The translations under genes were made by a program, and so were the position numbers. Positions 11,547 through 23,705 of a stretch of DNA of 64,000 bases are shown in pieces. The notes below the pieces were generated by a model. It had not been told where the DNA came from, made no database searches, and worked only from the letters and a program-made list of their open reading frames with translations. Within the stretch, counting starts at the first letter, position 1; each line of letters begins with the position of its first letter. Source of the stretch: Echria macrotheca (taxonomy: Eukaryota > Ascomycota > Sordariomycetes > Sordariales > Schizotheciaceae); NCBI GenBank assembly GCA_030411725.1, contig MU839838.1, forward strand, positions 186,001 to 250,000. The letters are read 5' to 3'.

Positions 11547-13617
11547 CAGGTGTGTAGAACATCAAGGCGCCTAGGTACCGTGCGGGGAAAGGCGAATTGG
11601 GCGTCTGTCAAGTGCAGAGCTGTAGGATGGGTAACGGTGATAAACTATCCTGTAGAATTCAAGATATTTGACATGATGGAACACCAGAGCTGGAGATGAC
11701 CTCACCCCAGCCCCAGGGTTCAACACCAAGGCCTTCGCGTTGGACCAAGTCTGCCTGACACTGGGCTGACTTGGCCCCCAGGCTGGCCTTGCTCCCTTAC
11801 CAGGTACGATCCGGTGTTCCCATCCCGCATTATGGTATCTGTAGGGAAAATCAACCAGGTCAAGGTCAAGGGACGTGAAGAAGAGCAGGAAGGGAGGGGG
11901 CAAGCATGTTGTATGGCCCGCATCTCTAGGCTACCTCCGACAGACCGATCACGGGTATATAAGTAGTATTCCCACACCCCCCAGTATCACCAAGCTCAAC
12001 CTGAAAGAGCCCCTCCGCCCCGGGACGCCGCTGGCGGAGCGGTAAGTACGGAGGACCGTTCTCTCCCTCGGGAGACGCTAGCAACCGAGTTCGAGCCTTT
12101 TTTTTGGCACTTTTTTCGCACTTTGTTTCTCTTTTTCCTCCCCCATTCATTCATTCTCTCCCATATGCTTTGTCCCATTCGAACGAGGGTATCCTTCTCT
12201 TCATTCCCATCAAGCAACGCTTCATTATGAAGCCATTGCGGAAATTGTCATGGTATCATGGTACCGGTTCGAACCCTTCTCGTGGCAATCTTCCCACTTC
12301 ATTTCTTCGCCCGAAAAGGAAGCCAGAGATGAGATGGAAGAAATCCTTGGCGAAGCAATGTCGAGCGCCAGCTCGTCGACAGCCAGGTGACTTCGGCGTT
12401 GTGACGGAGGAGATGAGAAACAAGACACTTGACGACTAGGCACCTCATATATTCTTTTAGAACTCATTCTCACAACTACACTCATCACACGCACATTGCT
12501 GACCAGGTGGTGTGTGCCCCAAATGCGAGGTATCCCGAGAGCTACACGGCTCCCCGTCCTTATTTTGCGGCCTGCCACACCTGCGAACATATAGTTCCTG
12601 GTTTGATCCTCTCGTCGTTACGCCCGGCAAACCAACTCCGGATGGCCATCAGGCGTGTTGGGCCAGGAAAGAGCACCCCCAGCAAGATGGAAGGCGCACA
12701 CAGACCACAACACCTGTATTTAGCCTCTCTTTTACAAAACAAGCATCATTACCTGCACTTCTTCAGGCGTCAATTGGCCCGTCCCCGCCCCCGCAGCTCA
12801 GCTTGATGCGCGACAGCCACATCACCTACATGGTGGTGCCAACGTACATATCCCCTCTTTCCTCCATATGGGGCGACAAGCATTCCAAAATGAATCCCCA
12901 ACAAAGCCATCAGGCGTATTGCCGACTCGTGCAGGCCCGCCTATGCCCCATTCGTTGGACTCGCCCGTGTCCACCCATACAAGTCGGACGGGTTTCCTCC
13001 AGCATGAGGCATGGACTTCGGCCAGGCGCTCCATGACGGAGAGGTCCTCGATCGGCGACCAACTGGTGGCGTACCCTCTAGACCCCGCAGCCGACCGACT
13101 CGAACAAATAATTGATGCAATGCGCAACCTCACTGCATCGCATCTGCACTCGAGCGGGCGCTTTCTCTCCGTTTCCGCCTGGGCAAGCCGCAAAGCTTGT
13201 ACGGCTGCATGTCTAACTCGCTGTCACAATCGTTGGAGAGGAAACAATCCGAACCAAGGCTGGGCTGGTCGGGGCTCGGTAACAAGACTGAACGCGTGGC
13301 TAGCTGAAGTCGTGTGGCTGGCTGCATGGCTGCGGTCGCAGCCTATGAGTCCACGCCCTGTCTCGTCTTGATGCACGGCACACTGCGGACCATGCTCCCA
13401 CGATGCAGGCGACGAAGGCGTCACCAGGAGCAAGAGCACCGAGGAGGAGCGTAGAGGGGTGCTGAGATCGCCGCTCGGAAGTACTTGTTCACAGGACTGG
13501 GGCCTTCATTTATCTCGGCGCTCTGCGATACAGCTCTCATCACAGAATCACAGACCACTCCAACTCTTCACTCACGACAACACAACCACCTCAGGATCAA
13601 TCATACCGGCGCCTGAG

Positions 13618-15986
13618 ATGGAGCTCTGGGCACGATTCTGGGTGCTTGTCACTCATATTCTCAGATTCACGACTCTGTCGGCATATGAGGGATCGGATCA
13701 GTCTCAGTCCCCCATTGCGGCCGGGGTGCCTGCAGAGCACCTCGAGCCTGCGTTTGTGCCTCCCGTGGCAGCAGACCATGATGGACCTATCTTCAGACCC
13801 CCCGGGCACCGGACGGACAAGGGCGATGGTTCGGACTTTAAGTGCAACTACACAGCCATGAAGGGATATCGAAATTGCTCGACGCCCCTGGATCGTTCTT
13901 GCTGGCTTTTCAACCCCGAGACGGGAGACAGATTCGACATAAACACGGACTATGAGACACGGGCTCCCACCGGTGTAGAGCGCGAATACTGGCTCGACGT
14001 CACCAAATCGGACATTCCCAACGCGGACGGCTATCCGTTCATAGGGGCTACACTCTTCAACGAGACGTATCCGGGGCCGTGGATCCAAGCATGCTGGGGC
14101 GATACTGTCAAGATCCACGTGCGGAACACCAATCCGGATCGCGGCACTAGCATACACGTGAGCGCTTGCGTTTCTGTTTACCTCTGTGAATGGGCTGACA
14201 ATATTGCTTCAGTGGCACGGAATCCGGCAGCTCAACAGCATGCAGATGGACGGCGTGAATGGGGTAACCCAGTGCCCCATAGCAACGGGTAGGAATTTTA
14301 CCTACGAGTGGAAGGCGATGCAATATGGCTCGTCGTGGTATCACTCCCACTACAGCGAGCAGTATGCTGATGGGACACTTGGGCCTATCGTACGTATCTG
14401 TCCGGGAATTTTGTCAAGGTATACTCACTGTTTGGCGACAGACTCTCCACGGCCCAAGTTCCGGCAACTACGACGAAGCGGCTGACATCCCGCTCCTGAT
14501 GACTGACTTCAGTGGGTAGCCCCTCCGCCGTGGCGCACCGGACCAGTCGGCGGTTTTAGCGTTGGCTAATTTGTGCAACAGGGCATGCCTCGGTATTCGA
14601 CCGGTCGAACTCGAACTATAGTATTACCAGCATCTTGTTAAACGGCAAAGGTAACGTGACCCAGTTCGACGGACAGAAGAAGGAAGAAGGTCTAGATATA
14701 CCAACGCCGTACACTCTTGTCTTCGAAAAGACAGTTCCGCGGCCAAAGCGATACCTGCTGCGTCTTATCAACACGTCGATCGACTCCACATTCGTCTTCT
14801 CCATCGATAATCATCTGCTCTCCATCGTTAGTGCCGATTTCGTGCCCATCTATCCCTACCTGAACACGTCGGTCTTGATAGGGATTGGTCAGCGATATAA
14901 CGTCATTGTCGAGGCAGCACCGAGGGCCAACGGGACCACACAACGGCGCCAGGACGACGGCAACTACTGGATTAGGACATGGCTCGCGAGCTGCCGGCCA
15001 CCCCCTACAGACTCCTCATCCTACATGCAAACAGGTATCCTCCGCTACAACAGCAAGAGCACAGACAACCCCAAGTCATTTCCATGGGACAAAATCTCCA
15101 CGGCCTGCTCAGATGAAACATACACGAGCTTGCGACCCGTATTGCCCTGGATCGTGGAGCCGCCTATCAACAACGTGTCGACAACGCCGTATCTGCAGCA
15201 TGTGTCGGTGATGCTGAACCCTGGTACGGGCGGCTTCAAGGATTCCTTCCTGGCCTTCAGGAATGACACGGGCCCCAACCCTGGGTACACCCCTCTTCAA
15301 ATCGACTTCACAAATCCAACATTCAACAATCTCGAGAACACGGGGACCTGGAAGGAGCTATGGGAGGTCTTCCCCGAGGGGCGATCCGATAAGGTTGATT
15401 GGGTAGGCAGAGTGTTCCATGTCCGTGCCGATTATTGGTAATCTGCTAACCTGAATTCCACGCAGGTCTGGCTAGCTATCACCGTGAGTACCGCAGCTGG
15501 AGGCGACACCGACGCACATCCCGTAGGTTTCGGTTTTATTAGACTCCGCTGCAAACGCAGCGCCCACCTATTTTGCAGTCGCACCCTACTAACCTCCATA
15601 CGTAGATACACCTCCATGGGCACGACTTTGCCATCCTCCAGCAATCCGAACAGACGGTCTACAGCGAAAACAACCTCCGTCTGAACCTGCTCAACCCGCC
15701 GCGGCGCGACGTCGTGCTGCTCCCCGCCAGCGGCTTCATCGTCATCGCCTTCAAGGCCGACAACCCGGGTTCATGGCTCCTGCACTGCCACATTGCCGCG
15801 CACGCCTCGGGCGGCCTGGCCCTGCAGATCCTCGAACGCCAGGCCGACGCCGCCTCCATGTGGCCATCTAAGAGCCCCGCCCGGACGTCGGCGAGCTCGC
15901 TGTGCAGCGGCTGGGAGTCCTGGATGGCGACTTCTTATGCACCCACGGCATCACCAACGACGCTGCCTACTGATTCGGGCATTTGA
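13618..15986 (+). CDS. Laccase (multicopper oxidase), secreted
   Basis: Six exons (13618-14157, 14213-14389, 14442-14511, 14582-15402, 15466-15522, 15606-15986) give 681 residues. The ATG is chosen for the hydrophobic N-terminus (MELWARFWVLVTHILRF), a likely signal peptide. All four copper-binding segments are intact: HWHG (180-183, split by intron 1), WYHSH (222-226), HPIHLHGHDF (554-563) and HCHIAAHASGGL (615-626). Type-1 copper ligands are complete; the axial position is Leu626, as in many ascomycete laccases. Laccases oxidise phenols and reduce O2 to water, acting in lignin or phenol turnover, pigment formation or detoxification. Intron 3 uses a GTGGGT donor, which yields DFRHASVF, fitting the D-x-x-H segment of the family. 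It has no adjacent partner gene. Confidence 0.93.
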
Positions 15987-17364
15987 GGTCCCTGAGGTCT
16001 GGGGTCCTAGCACGGGGTGGTGTTGCGGTCTTGGGTATGAAGAACAGGCGGTCTCAGTAGTCAATAACATGGACTGAGTAAAGTTTACATCCTACTCTTC
16101 TGTAGGCCGAAGGACCCTATTCAGCTACTGTCGATGGTCTGGAGGAACAGGCTGCGAGGACTAGGATGGAGGGATGAGTCGACTGGCAGTGTGGCGAAGT
16201 GGCTACAGGCACCGCAAACGATGTGTTTGAGCATGGCGATACCTCCCACTCTGGCTTCTTCCATCTTTTGGCAGACAGTTATATGCTATCCACAATTGCC
16301 TTCCAGACGGATTCCAGAATGTAAACACCTGACTGACCCTTTCAAGCGGTTGCCAAAAAAACAGGGCCACACAACCTGGCTCTGGCAGTTCGCAGCTAAC
16401 AGCGACCCTAACATTTCCGCCATCTTCCACCAGGCCACCTGAAGCGGCTGGTAACAAGAGTACTGCAATCGACTAAGGGCTGGTGTTTATACACGCTAGG
16501 AGACTTGACAGGTGACTGTGATTCCATGGTAAAGAACACTCGCCCATTAGGTACATAGTAATGGGCGGTTAGATGACCAGGTGCAGGTACCGCGAGATGT
16601 ATCTAGATGCTAGCAAATGTAATAGCAGAATAGGTACCTAAGAGGTAATGTAGCCCTGTTGTGTTGTCAACCGCTTGCCTTTGTTGTCTTTGACAGGAAT
16701 TTTGGCTCACGCTGGCCACCGAAATTCGCCTGGAGCGAATGAGAGGGGGGAAGGGGGAAGGCAGTGCTCCGCGGCGCAACAGATGACCACGAACGAAGAA
16801 ACGCCGGGGAGCTTTAGCTGGAGGTGGTATAGAGTAGAATACAAGGGATGAATGAACGAACGCTGAACCCTTCAAAACGATGCTGAGGATTTAGCCCTCT
16901 CAGCGAGAACCCTAACCCTGGCCGGTTGCCCTGACAACCGATATGGAAATTTGTCCTCCTCGACGGCCCTTCCCTGGCCCACCAGACGTGTGATTCGAAG
17001 AGCCATCCGGCTGGCTGGCTAAATACAGAGAGTGTGCTAATTCACGCCTCCTTGCTATCTTCACCGGGCACTCTGGCCTGGCCTACCATGCGTGGTGAGT
17101 CGGGCCAGACCCCATCATCTCGAAGCCACACCAGAACCTTCTGAACTTGTTCACGAGATCACGCCGCCGTCAAAGTACCGAAGAATAATATTGCTTGCGC
17201 TACTATGTGTACGTATGGTATTACAATGTGTCCCAAACCCAGCCCAACCCGATCCAACCCAACCTACCTAACCACAAGAAATCCCATTGCCGTGCCGTGA
17301 ACCCCATCCATTACCCACGGCACCACCCCCAATGCTCAGCCGCACCAGCAAGCTTCTGTGTGTG
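15987..17364. other. Intergenic, 1.4 kb
   Basis: A convergent spacer between the laccase and the coiled-coil gene. No gene is supported. A double telomere-like CCCTAACCC motif at about 16,909 is too short to mean anything. Confidence 0.5.
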
Positions 17365-19666
17365 CTAGTACACAAATTTCTTCACCTTGCGCTTGGGCGG
17401 GCCGCCGCGACCGCGCGCCAGCTGAGACGACCGTGGAGCCTGAGACGACCGAGGAGCCTGAGACGGACCAGGCTGAGACGACGAGGGAGGCTGTGAGAAC
17501 AGAGTAGGAGACGGAGACGAAGGGGGCGAATATACAGAAGACCCGGGAAGAGACTGCGAAGATCGTACCTGTCCCCTGTTGCCCGCTGTCAGGGACATGC
17601 GGAGCCGATTGTTCACCAGGGCCGACTTTCGCTGCGAGGAGGGAAGTGAGTTCCCAGGCCGAGCCGGCCGACTCGGCGATAACGTTAACTGAAGCGGACT
17701 GCTGAACCTGACCGTCTTTGCCTGCGAAGAAGGCTGCGGCCCGCCTTCCGAAGGCCTTGGGGTCTGACCCGACGCTGCCTGTGCCCCGGCCTGTGCCTCC
17801 GCCTGTGTTTTCTCTCAATCAATCAGCCAAATCCATCAGCCAGAGCTTGTAGATTTCGTTCTGTACACTGACGGGGATCTCAACCCTCGTGAGCTTCGTG
17901 TCACCTACATCATGAGGCGTTCCGTTGGGACGGTCCACACGAGATGTAACAGCCTTCGTCGACACGGTGGTGTCCTCTGGGGTACAGGAGCTCTCGTCCT
18001 CGCTTTCGCTCCCGCTCTTTCCTTCACTTTCCTCGCTCTTATCTTCACTATCGCTCCTGCTGGACCCGTCTTCTTGGTCGGTGTCGTCGGATTGTCGAGC
18101 GTTTGTCGGATTGGATGGTTCATCGTCTGAGTCCGAGTCTTCATCGTCCGTCGAATCCGACCCTGCGTCGCTGGACTCCGATGAGTCGTCGCTGGAAGAC
18201 TCCGATGAGGCTTCTATGAATCGCGTTAGAGAAAACAAAACATGATCAAGCAGACACGTACCGCTTGCCGGGTCAGCCGCATCAGCCGCATCTCTCACAT
18301 CAACCTCCTCCGCCGCCGGTTCCTCGACCACCGGTTCCTCCTCGACCACTGGTTTGTTCCCCTTCATCTGAGCGTAAATTTCGACGGCCTCCTTTGCGTT
18401 GACAATCGCTTCACACTCAGTTGCGTTGCCGAGATCAACCATCCTCAAGCCATGGGCCGGCACCCACTGAAGTGTCCGCTCCTCTGACAAGTGCATGACG
18501 GGAAATATGCGCGACTGCACTAGGGGTCCGCCGTCCTCGTATCCCTTGGCCCAGCCGAGCTGTCCGTTCTCTAACTTGGTGTAGCACTTGGGGACGCTTT
18601 TGGCCAGTGTGGACTGAGCAAACGACCCCTGGACGCCGACCTCAGAGAAGTCGTCGAGGGGCATCAGCATGACGGCCCACCGCTTTCGCTTGTACGTGGT
18701 GGTGTAGCAAGCCCCCGCCTCGGGGTCGGTGACACCCACGAACGGTTTGACCATGTCGTTGTTCAGCTTCGCCTTCTCAGCGTCACAGTCGAGCACCTCG
18801 ATGCCGAAGCTGATGATCGCCGCGCGATGCTTCGCGAAGGAGCCGTCGCCGTCGTGGTCCTTGGACCCCAGGTGCTTGGCAGCCCCGAGGACGGCCTGCT
18901 TCCCATTGCCGCCAAAGCACAACCCGTGCTGCTCGCACTTGAGGATGTACCACTTGACCCCGCCGTTTGTCGCCGGCCAGTCGACGATCTCGAACTTGTG
19001 CTTGGGCTCTCCGTTGCAGTACACCTCGTCGAACCTGATGGTCGTGGCGACATCGACTGGGATCCGTTCCTGCTTCTGCCTCTTCTTTGGTGGTTCGGCA
19101 GGCAGGTTGGAACCATGGTCATCTTGGGCGGGGCGCTTCTGACCTCGGGGAGCCGCCGATGCATCGGCACCGGCGGTGTCGGAGGGAGTGGGGGACTTGG
19201 TGTGTCGTGTGTCAAGGGCTGCCAACAACTCCGGAGGGGGGAAATTGGCTGGGGGCGGCAGTCTATTGAAGCGAGCTACTGTGTAGTCCTTCAGACCACG
19301 TTCTAGCTCGGCAACTGCTTTTTCGCACTCCTCATTGATGCGCGCCTGGTCCTCCTTGGTGGATGTATCGACCACAGGTTGGGGGTTTTGGAGAGAGCGT
19401 TCTTTCTTGTCCCGGAGGTCGGCCAACTCCTTTTCGAGCCTCTTGATGGCCTCGTCGAGCTCCTTTGCTTTGTTCTTTGCTGCCCTTGCCGCCCTCGTGA
19501 ATTTCTCCTCGAGCTGCCGGCATTGCTTCTCGGCCTGTTTCCGCTTCGCATCAATGAACTGTTGGCATTGGGCTTCAACCCGATTGACGTCTTGCATGAT
19601 GGATCTGATGTCATCGTAGTTCTGCCCATCAGCCGCGCTGGGGCCGGTATTTGGTGTTGAATCCAT
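17365..19666 (-). CDS. Coiled-coil, acidic nuclear-type protein with Cys/His block
   Basis: Best model: exons 19666-18262, 18213-17873 and 17802-17365, giving 727 residues. The 48-nt intron (18214-18261) is in frame. The second intron could instead start at 17914, which would shorten the protein by about 12 residues. Residues about 20-120 form a strong coiled coil rich in E, K, R and Q. A basic segment (PPKKRQKQER) looks like a nuclear signal. The central domain begins IRFDEVYCNGEPKHKFEIV and has a CEQHGLCF...AAKHLGSKDH arrangement that could bind zinc. It ends with a very acidic Ser/Asp/Glu stretch and a basic tail (ARGRGGPPKRKVKKFVY). No known domain name can be given; a chromatin or nucleic-acid role is inference from composition. 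Confidence 0.75.
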
Positions 19667-20354
19667 TGGAGCGCAGCAACTGACAAGACTGAACAAAGTC
19701 GAAGATTGAGCAGAGTCCACCAGATCTCCAAATCAGAGGAAATGGGGAAGATAAAGGGGAAAGGACAAACGCGTCGCGTCGCGCCGCTGCGGAGAGCCGA
19801 CTTGTGAGACCGGCCTGCCGCCACCGCTCCACGGGAATTTCCTCACCAAGGCACATGACTGGTAGGTGCCGCGTTTGATGAAATGATCCGACGCGAGGCT
19901 GCCGAGCTTACCAGGAGCTGGCTGGTGGCTTGCCAGGGGTCGGGGGACCGACTCAACACTCGTCGAGAGCTGCAATTGAACACTCTCCAACCGATGAGAT
20001 GCAAGCTCAGTAGCGCCCAATTCAAGACTGGATGCAATCATGTTCCCATTTTGAATCAACCAGAAAGCGAACTTTGCCATCACGTTTGCTCCGGAGAGCG
20101 GAGGGACAGCTCGGGCGGCCGTATTTGCTCATCACGACCCAGCCTCCACAGAGAAGGGATTGGCACCCCGGTACACCGGCACCCCGGTCCCGGCCCCGGC
20201 CCGGCGGCCACCCTTGACAATGTTTCATTCCGAGAAGGGGGCAGAATCTCCGTTTGTTGAGCAAGGGACGCCAGGAAGACAATTTTGTTCATTGATGCCA
20301 TCGCGACGCGAAACTGCCACTCGTGGTGAAATATTCGTCCCATAAGGTGTCTGC
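19667..20354. other. Intergenic, 0.69 kb
   Basis: Lies between two minus-strand genes: the promoter of the coiled-coil gene and the 3' flank of the NmrA-like gene. No other feature seen. Confidence 0.5.
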
Positions 20355-21459
20355 TCAGTCTTTCCCCTTCCATACCTCATCCAGGAAGGACTCGATATCG
20401 GTGAAACGAAAGTCGGGTAGACATTTGTTCCATGCATCCGACACTTCCCAATCTTCCTTGACGACGCTCAGCAAGATGCTGATGAGAACAGTCTGCAGCA
20501 TGGCCTCCATTTGTCCTGTCTGCTCGGGGGTGAAACCGGGGTGCGGTTTGCCCAGCGACCACGAGGTGTTGAGCCGGCCACGCTCAAGGTCCTCAACTTG
20601 CACCCTCTCGACCGAAAAGGGGCGGCCGCGGATCCTTGCTCCAACTTCCAGAATCGTCGAGACAGTCACCCGGTTTCCACGAACGCCACCAAGCCTCGGC
20701 CATTCGCCGTCATAATCGACGGCCTGAACAACGACACCAACAATGTCCCGAACTGCGGTCAGAGTCAAGACAGCATCCTCATGGCCCTCCACGACAATCG
20801 CGCGCCGATCCTGGAAGCCGATGAATGTATCGAGAGGCGTCACGTACTTGCTTGTCTTGAACGGGGTGGCCAGGTAATCGAGCAGCAGACCCGGCTGGAA
20901 CAGCGTGTATTCGAGGACCTGCGACGTGAATGAGTCGAGTCCGAGATACGGTTACACAGTATGATTGACAGACCTTGGCATGCCGATTGACCTGTTCGAG
21001 ATACTCCCTCGTGGCCTTTTTCTTCTTCCAGAACGGCAGGTCTACCTTTCCGAGACTACAAACGGTGAGCGTCGTCGAGAGCGTGGGCGGTACACAGACC
21101 TGCCGTACTCGCTTGGAGCGAAGCGTTTGACGCCGGCCGAGATGCATGCGTCGATGAGACTCTTCTGGCAGTTCTTGTCGGGGGCTTCCATCAGCTGATT
21201 GACAAACGAGAGGACCGTGTGGATGCCATGGAGAGCCTGGGCGAGGCCGTCATGGTCGTCGTAATCGACGGCACGCTGTGTGACTCCGGGAATGTCGGAT
21301 CGAACGGCTCTTGTCAGGACGGTAATGTCGTGTTTGCCCGTTGCGACAAGGGCCTCGGTGACCTCCCGGCCGAGCTCTGCGTTTGTCAGCCGGCACGGTC
21401 TCAAAGGGTACTCGACGACTCGTACCGCCAGTGCCTCCAGCGATTGCAATCTTGACCAT
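20355..21459 (-). CDS. NmrA-like NAD(P)-binding protein
   Basis: Four exons on the minus strand (21459-21426, 21376-21100, 21055-20974, 20918-20355) give 318 residues. The N-terminal dinucleotide-binding loop GGTGELG (residues 8-14) is assembled across intron 1. It is followed by typical NmrA/isoflavone-reductase-like blocks: VLTRAVRSD, a GVxxxxVDYDD segment, SLIDACISAGVKRFAPSEYG and an LPFWKKK stretch. The canonical Tyr-x-x-x-Lys of short-chain dehydrogenases is absent, as in NmrA proteins, which sense NAD(P) redox state and modulate regulators. Its neighbour 240 bp upstream is an AflR-like transcription factor on the same strand, so a redox-linked regulatory pair is possible (inference). 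Confidence 0.88.
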
Positions 21460-21701
21460 GGCGATGAGTTTGATGTGATGGAAGATGAAGCGAGACTTGA
21501 TCGACTGACTCAAGGCGGACTGATTCGAGGCGTCTCTTTTGTCCTTAAATCCTCGTGGCTGCTCGTGGATGTGCCAAGGGCCCGTCGGTCAGTGACGAGT
21601 GGTCCACCAATTGGGGTCGAGATTCGGGGCCCGACCGCGGGACCCCATTGGTCCGAGAGCTTCACTACCGGTACCTTCTTGGCCGGGCGACCACATCCTC
21701 A

Positions 21702-22715
21702 TCACGGCGACAACCCGGCTTCAGTCTCCAGGTCCCGGTTCAAGACCGACAGTCTCGCCTTCAAGATCCGGACTGTCCTCTGCTGTTCCCCGAGAAGCCA
21801 GTTCCCGAGATGGGAATACAGCCCGCCTACCTCTGCCGAGTCCCCGGAGCTGCTGAACGCGTTGATGAGCTCCAAAACTTTCTTGAGCTCGCTCAAGACG
21901 AGTTGAACCCGGATGCAGTTCTGCACGGTCTGGTCTTGCACATCAAAAGTGCCCACAAGCACCGGCGCCGACTCAACGGCGAACCCGGTAGCCCGTACGA
22001 CGGATCCCCCGTCGCTTGCCGCATCCTCGGTCGATGGTGTTTGTGGAGGAGACGGCGACGACGTCGGCCAGCCGGCCGCTTGCTGGTACCAGATCAGGAT
22101 CCGAGAGATGATGGATGCATGGACCATAGCCCGATGTCCGGACTTCGCGCAAGGACAGCTCAGCAGACGACCAAGGCGCTGGATGGCGTTTTTGTTGAAG
22201 TGGAGCACCTCATCGAATTGAGCGGTCACTGTTTTCGAGTTGTCTTCCGGGACGTGGAGCGTTGGACTCGGACAGATCAGATCGCGGAAGATGCCGTAGG
22301 ACTCGGAGGGGCAGCTGTGAGACGCGGAATCCGCGTTCGCGATGCCGCGTGGGGGTTCCAGAGATGGAAATGACAATGCCTGTCCAAAGGTCCATTCGTC
22401 GAGCAGCGGCCAGCTCCCAGCATCATTGAGTAGGTCTCCAAACAAGGCGTTTTCAGCGTTGTTCATTGAATCGCTGACTGCCCCGGGTCCGGCTGTGGGC
22501 GGGCATCGTCTCTTGGCCTGGGATGAGGAATCGGCGTCAAGCAACCGCTTTCGCGGTGCCTTTCCGGCATTGCGGGAAGGTCCGTAGATGCAATCGACGC
22601 GAAGAGCCACACACCGGCCACATGTTGGCTGGCCGCGATCGCACTTGACTTTCGCGATGCCGCAGCTGTCGCAGGCGGAGCGTAGCTTTGGGGTGGACGT
22701 GTGCGGGGTGGACAT
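21702..22715 (-). CDS. AflR-like Zn2Cys6 transcription factor
   Basis: A single-exon gene of 337 residues. The Zn2Cys6 cluster is complete, with cysteines at 15, 18, 25, 32, 35 and 42, in a SACDSCGIAKVKCDRGQ context; this is the form typical of the aflatoxin-regulator family. It is followed by a basic linker (GKAPRKR) and a C-terminal half with LGRLLSCPC and a final segment (ISRILIWYQQAAG, LSELKKVLE) like the AflR C-terminal domain. Such factors activate secondary-metabolite clusters by binding palindromic CG-rich sites. No polyketide synthase, NRPS or terpene enzyme lies in the window, so its target genes are unknown. It may be a remnant or a trans-acting regulator. Confidence 0.9.
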   Translation of the reverse strand: MSTPHTSTPKLRSACDSCGIAKVKCDRGQPTCGRCVALRVDCIYGPSRNAGKAPRKRLLDADSSSQAKRRCPPTAGPGAVSDSMNNAENALFGDLLNDAGSWPLLDEWTFGQALSFPSLEPPRGIANADSASHSCPSESYGIFRDLICPSPTLHVPEDNSKTVTAQFDEVLHFNKNAIQRLGRLLSCPCAKSGHRAMVHASIISRILIWYQQAAGWPTSSPSPPQTPSTEDAASDGGSVVRATGFAVESAPVLVGTFDVQDQTVQNCIRVQLVLSELKKVLELINAFSSSGDSAEVGGLYSHLGNWLLGEQQRTVRILKARLSVLNRDLETEAGLSP

Positions 22716-22919
22716 GGTGCCTGTGCTGGGTGCAAGCCTGCAACGATGAATACGCTGAGAGGCTGGCGCGCTCGTCCCGGCGTTGTACCGTCACGGTTGC
22801 GCGGAACTGGCCGGATCACCTTGCTGTCCACCTCCTTTGTCGCCGTCAGTGTTGTGACAGAGAACCGGCAGGTGTCGTTGAAGGATCAGTGTCGACCGAG
22901 ATACCGGAATTTCCTGCGA

Positions 22920-23235
22920 TTGGCCCTTGGGTCGGATCGGCCTCCGTCCCGCGCAACGCAGAGGGACTTGGCGGCTGCAGGGCGGTTAGATCGACTGTGT
23001 CCCTTTGCTAGATCGACGGACTCTGGCCTTTTGGATGAAGCTTTTGTCGATACTGCGGCTTACCAAAGGGCTTTTTGGCATTATTTCTTTTCGAATCGCC
23101 TTTGAGAAGTTTTATCAGGAGTATCAAGCCACAGTTATCCTCTCGTTGCGGTCGAGCACAAACCTCTCTTGGCCCTTGGGTCGCATCGGCCTCCGTCCCG
23201 CTGTGCCGCCGCAACGCAGAGCGACTTGGCGGCTG
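22920..23235. repeat. About 60-bp direct repeat, two copies
   Basis: Copies at 22920-22977 and 23169-23235 share TTGGCCCTTGGGTC, CATCGGCCTCCGTCCCGC (one mismatch), GCAACGCAGAG and GACTTGGCGGCTG; the second has an 8-9 bp insertion. The 190 bp between them show no gene. The second copy abuts the left inverted-repeat arm. Origin is unclear: a local duplication or a short repeat-element end. Confidence 0.8.
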
Positions 23236-23705
23236 GCCGCGAAGGTCCCTGCAAGCGAGACAGTCTCTCGACTTTAACCCCCTCCCCCGTCCGAGCTGAT
23301 ATCGAGATGGATACTGGCGGTGACCATGGGATGCACTCTCTTCCTCTATAGACTCTATTGCTCGGGGAGAAAGTCGTTCAGTTCTCTCTTTGACTCGGGA
23401 ATCAGCCGAGAATGAAAGGGCTGATATCGAGATCGATACCGGCGGTCACGATGCCATTGGGGATGCAATCTCCTCCATAGAAAGCCGTTGAGTTCTCTTG
23501 CACTCGGGAATCAGCCGATGAATGAAAGGGCTGACATCGAGATACTGGCGGTCACCATGCCATTGGGGACGGAATCTCTTCCATAGACTCTATTACTCGG
23601 GAAAGAAAGTCGTTCTTTCTTTGACTCGGGAATCAGGCTGAGAATGAAAGGGCTGATGTTGAGATCGATACGAGCGGTCACGATGCCGTTGGGGATGCCT
23701 GCCAC
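23230..23705 (+). repeat. Left arm of a long inverted repeat, with about 3.5 tandem units
   Basis: It opens with GGCCGCGAAGGTCCCTGCAA and continues through AGTCTCTCGACTTTA and a CCCCCTCCCCC tract. Degenerate tandem units of 110-125 bp follow, beginning near 23295, 23420, 23530 and 23652, each with GGGCTGATATCGAGAT, CGGTCACCATGCCATTGGGG and GACTCGGGAATCAG. The same leader and units recur in reverse orientation at 28590-28890. Units read in frame as ADIEID-GH-AIGDAISSI, so they are coding or formerly coding. Confidence 0.85.

Larger units (their letters stand above)
10471..13617. other. Intergenic, 3.1 kb
   Basis: No convincing gene. Open frames up to about 170 codons exist on both strands but lack domains, signal peptides or splice-consistent extensions. 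Two short tandem repeats are listed separately. A pyrimidine-rich run at about 12,090-12,150 is preceded by a short GC-rich self-complementary stretch (12,017-12,035). The final 200 bp are probably the laccase promoter and 5' UTR. Confidence 0.5.

Noticed and set aside
11033..11565. Minus-strand open frames rich in Pro, Thr and Ser
   Set aside because: Low complexity, no start context, no domain, and they run through the 16-bp tandem repeat.
12000..12105. Possible tRNA gene: GTTCGAGCC followed by a run of T
   Set aside because: No T-stem or acceptor-stem pairing can be drawn around the GTTCGA, and no A-box lies at the right distance.
12255..12290. GGTTCGAACC resembling a B-box
   Set aside because: Flanking bases do not form a cloverleaf on either strand.
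12512..13371. Overlapping plus-strand frames of about 170 codons
   Set aside because: No recognisable family, no splice-consistent extension and implausible amino-acid order.
16905..16920. Telomere-like CCCTAACCC
   Set aside because: Only about one and a half units; expected by chance.
13618..22715. Laccase, NmrA-like and AflR-like genes as one biosynthetic cluster
   Set aside because: No backbone enzyme is present, and a large unrelated nuclear-type gene lies between them.
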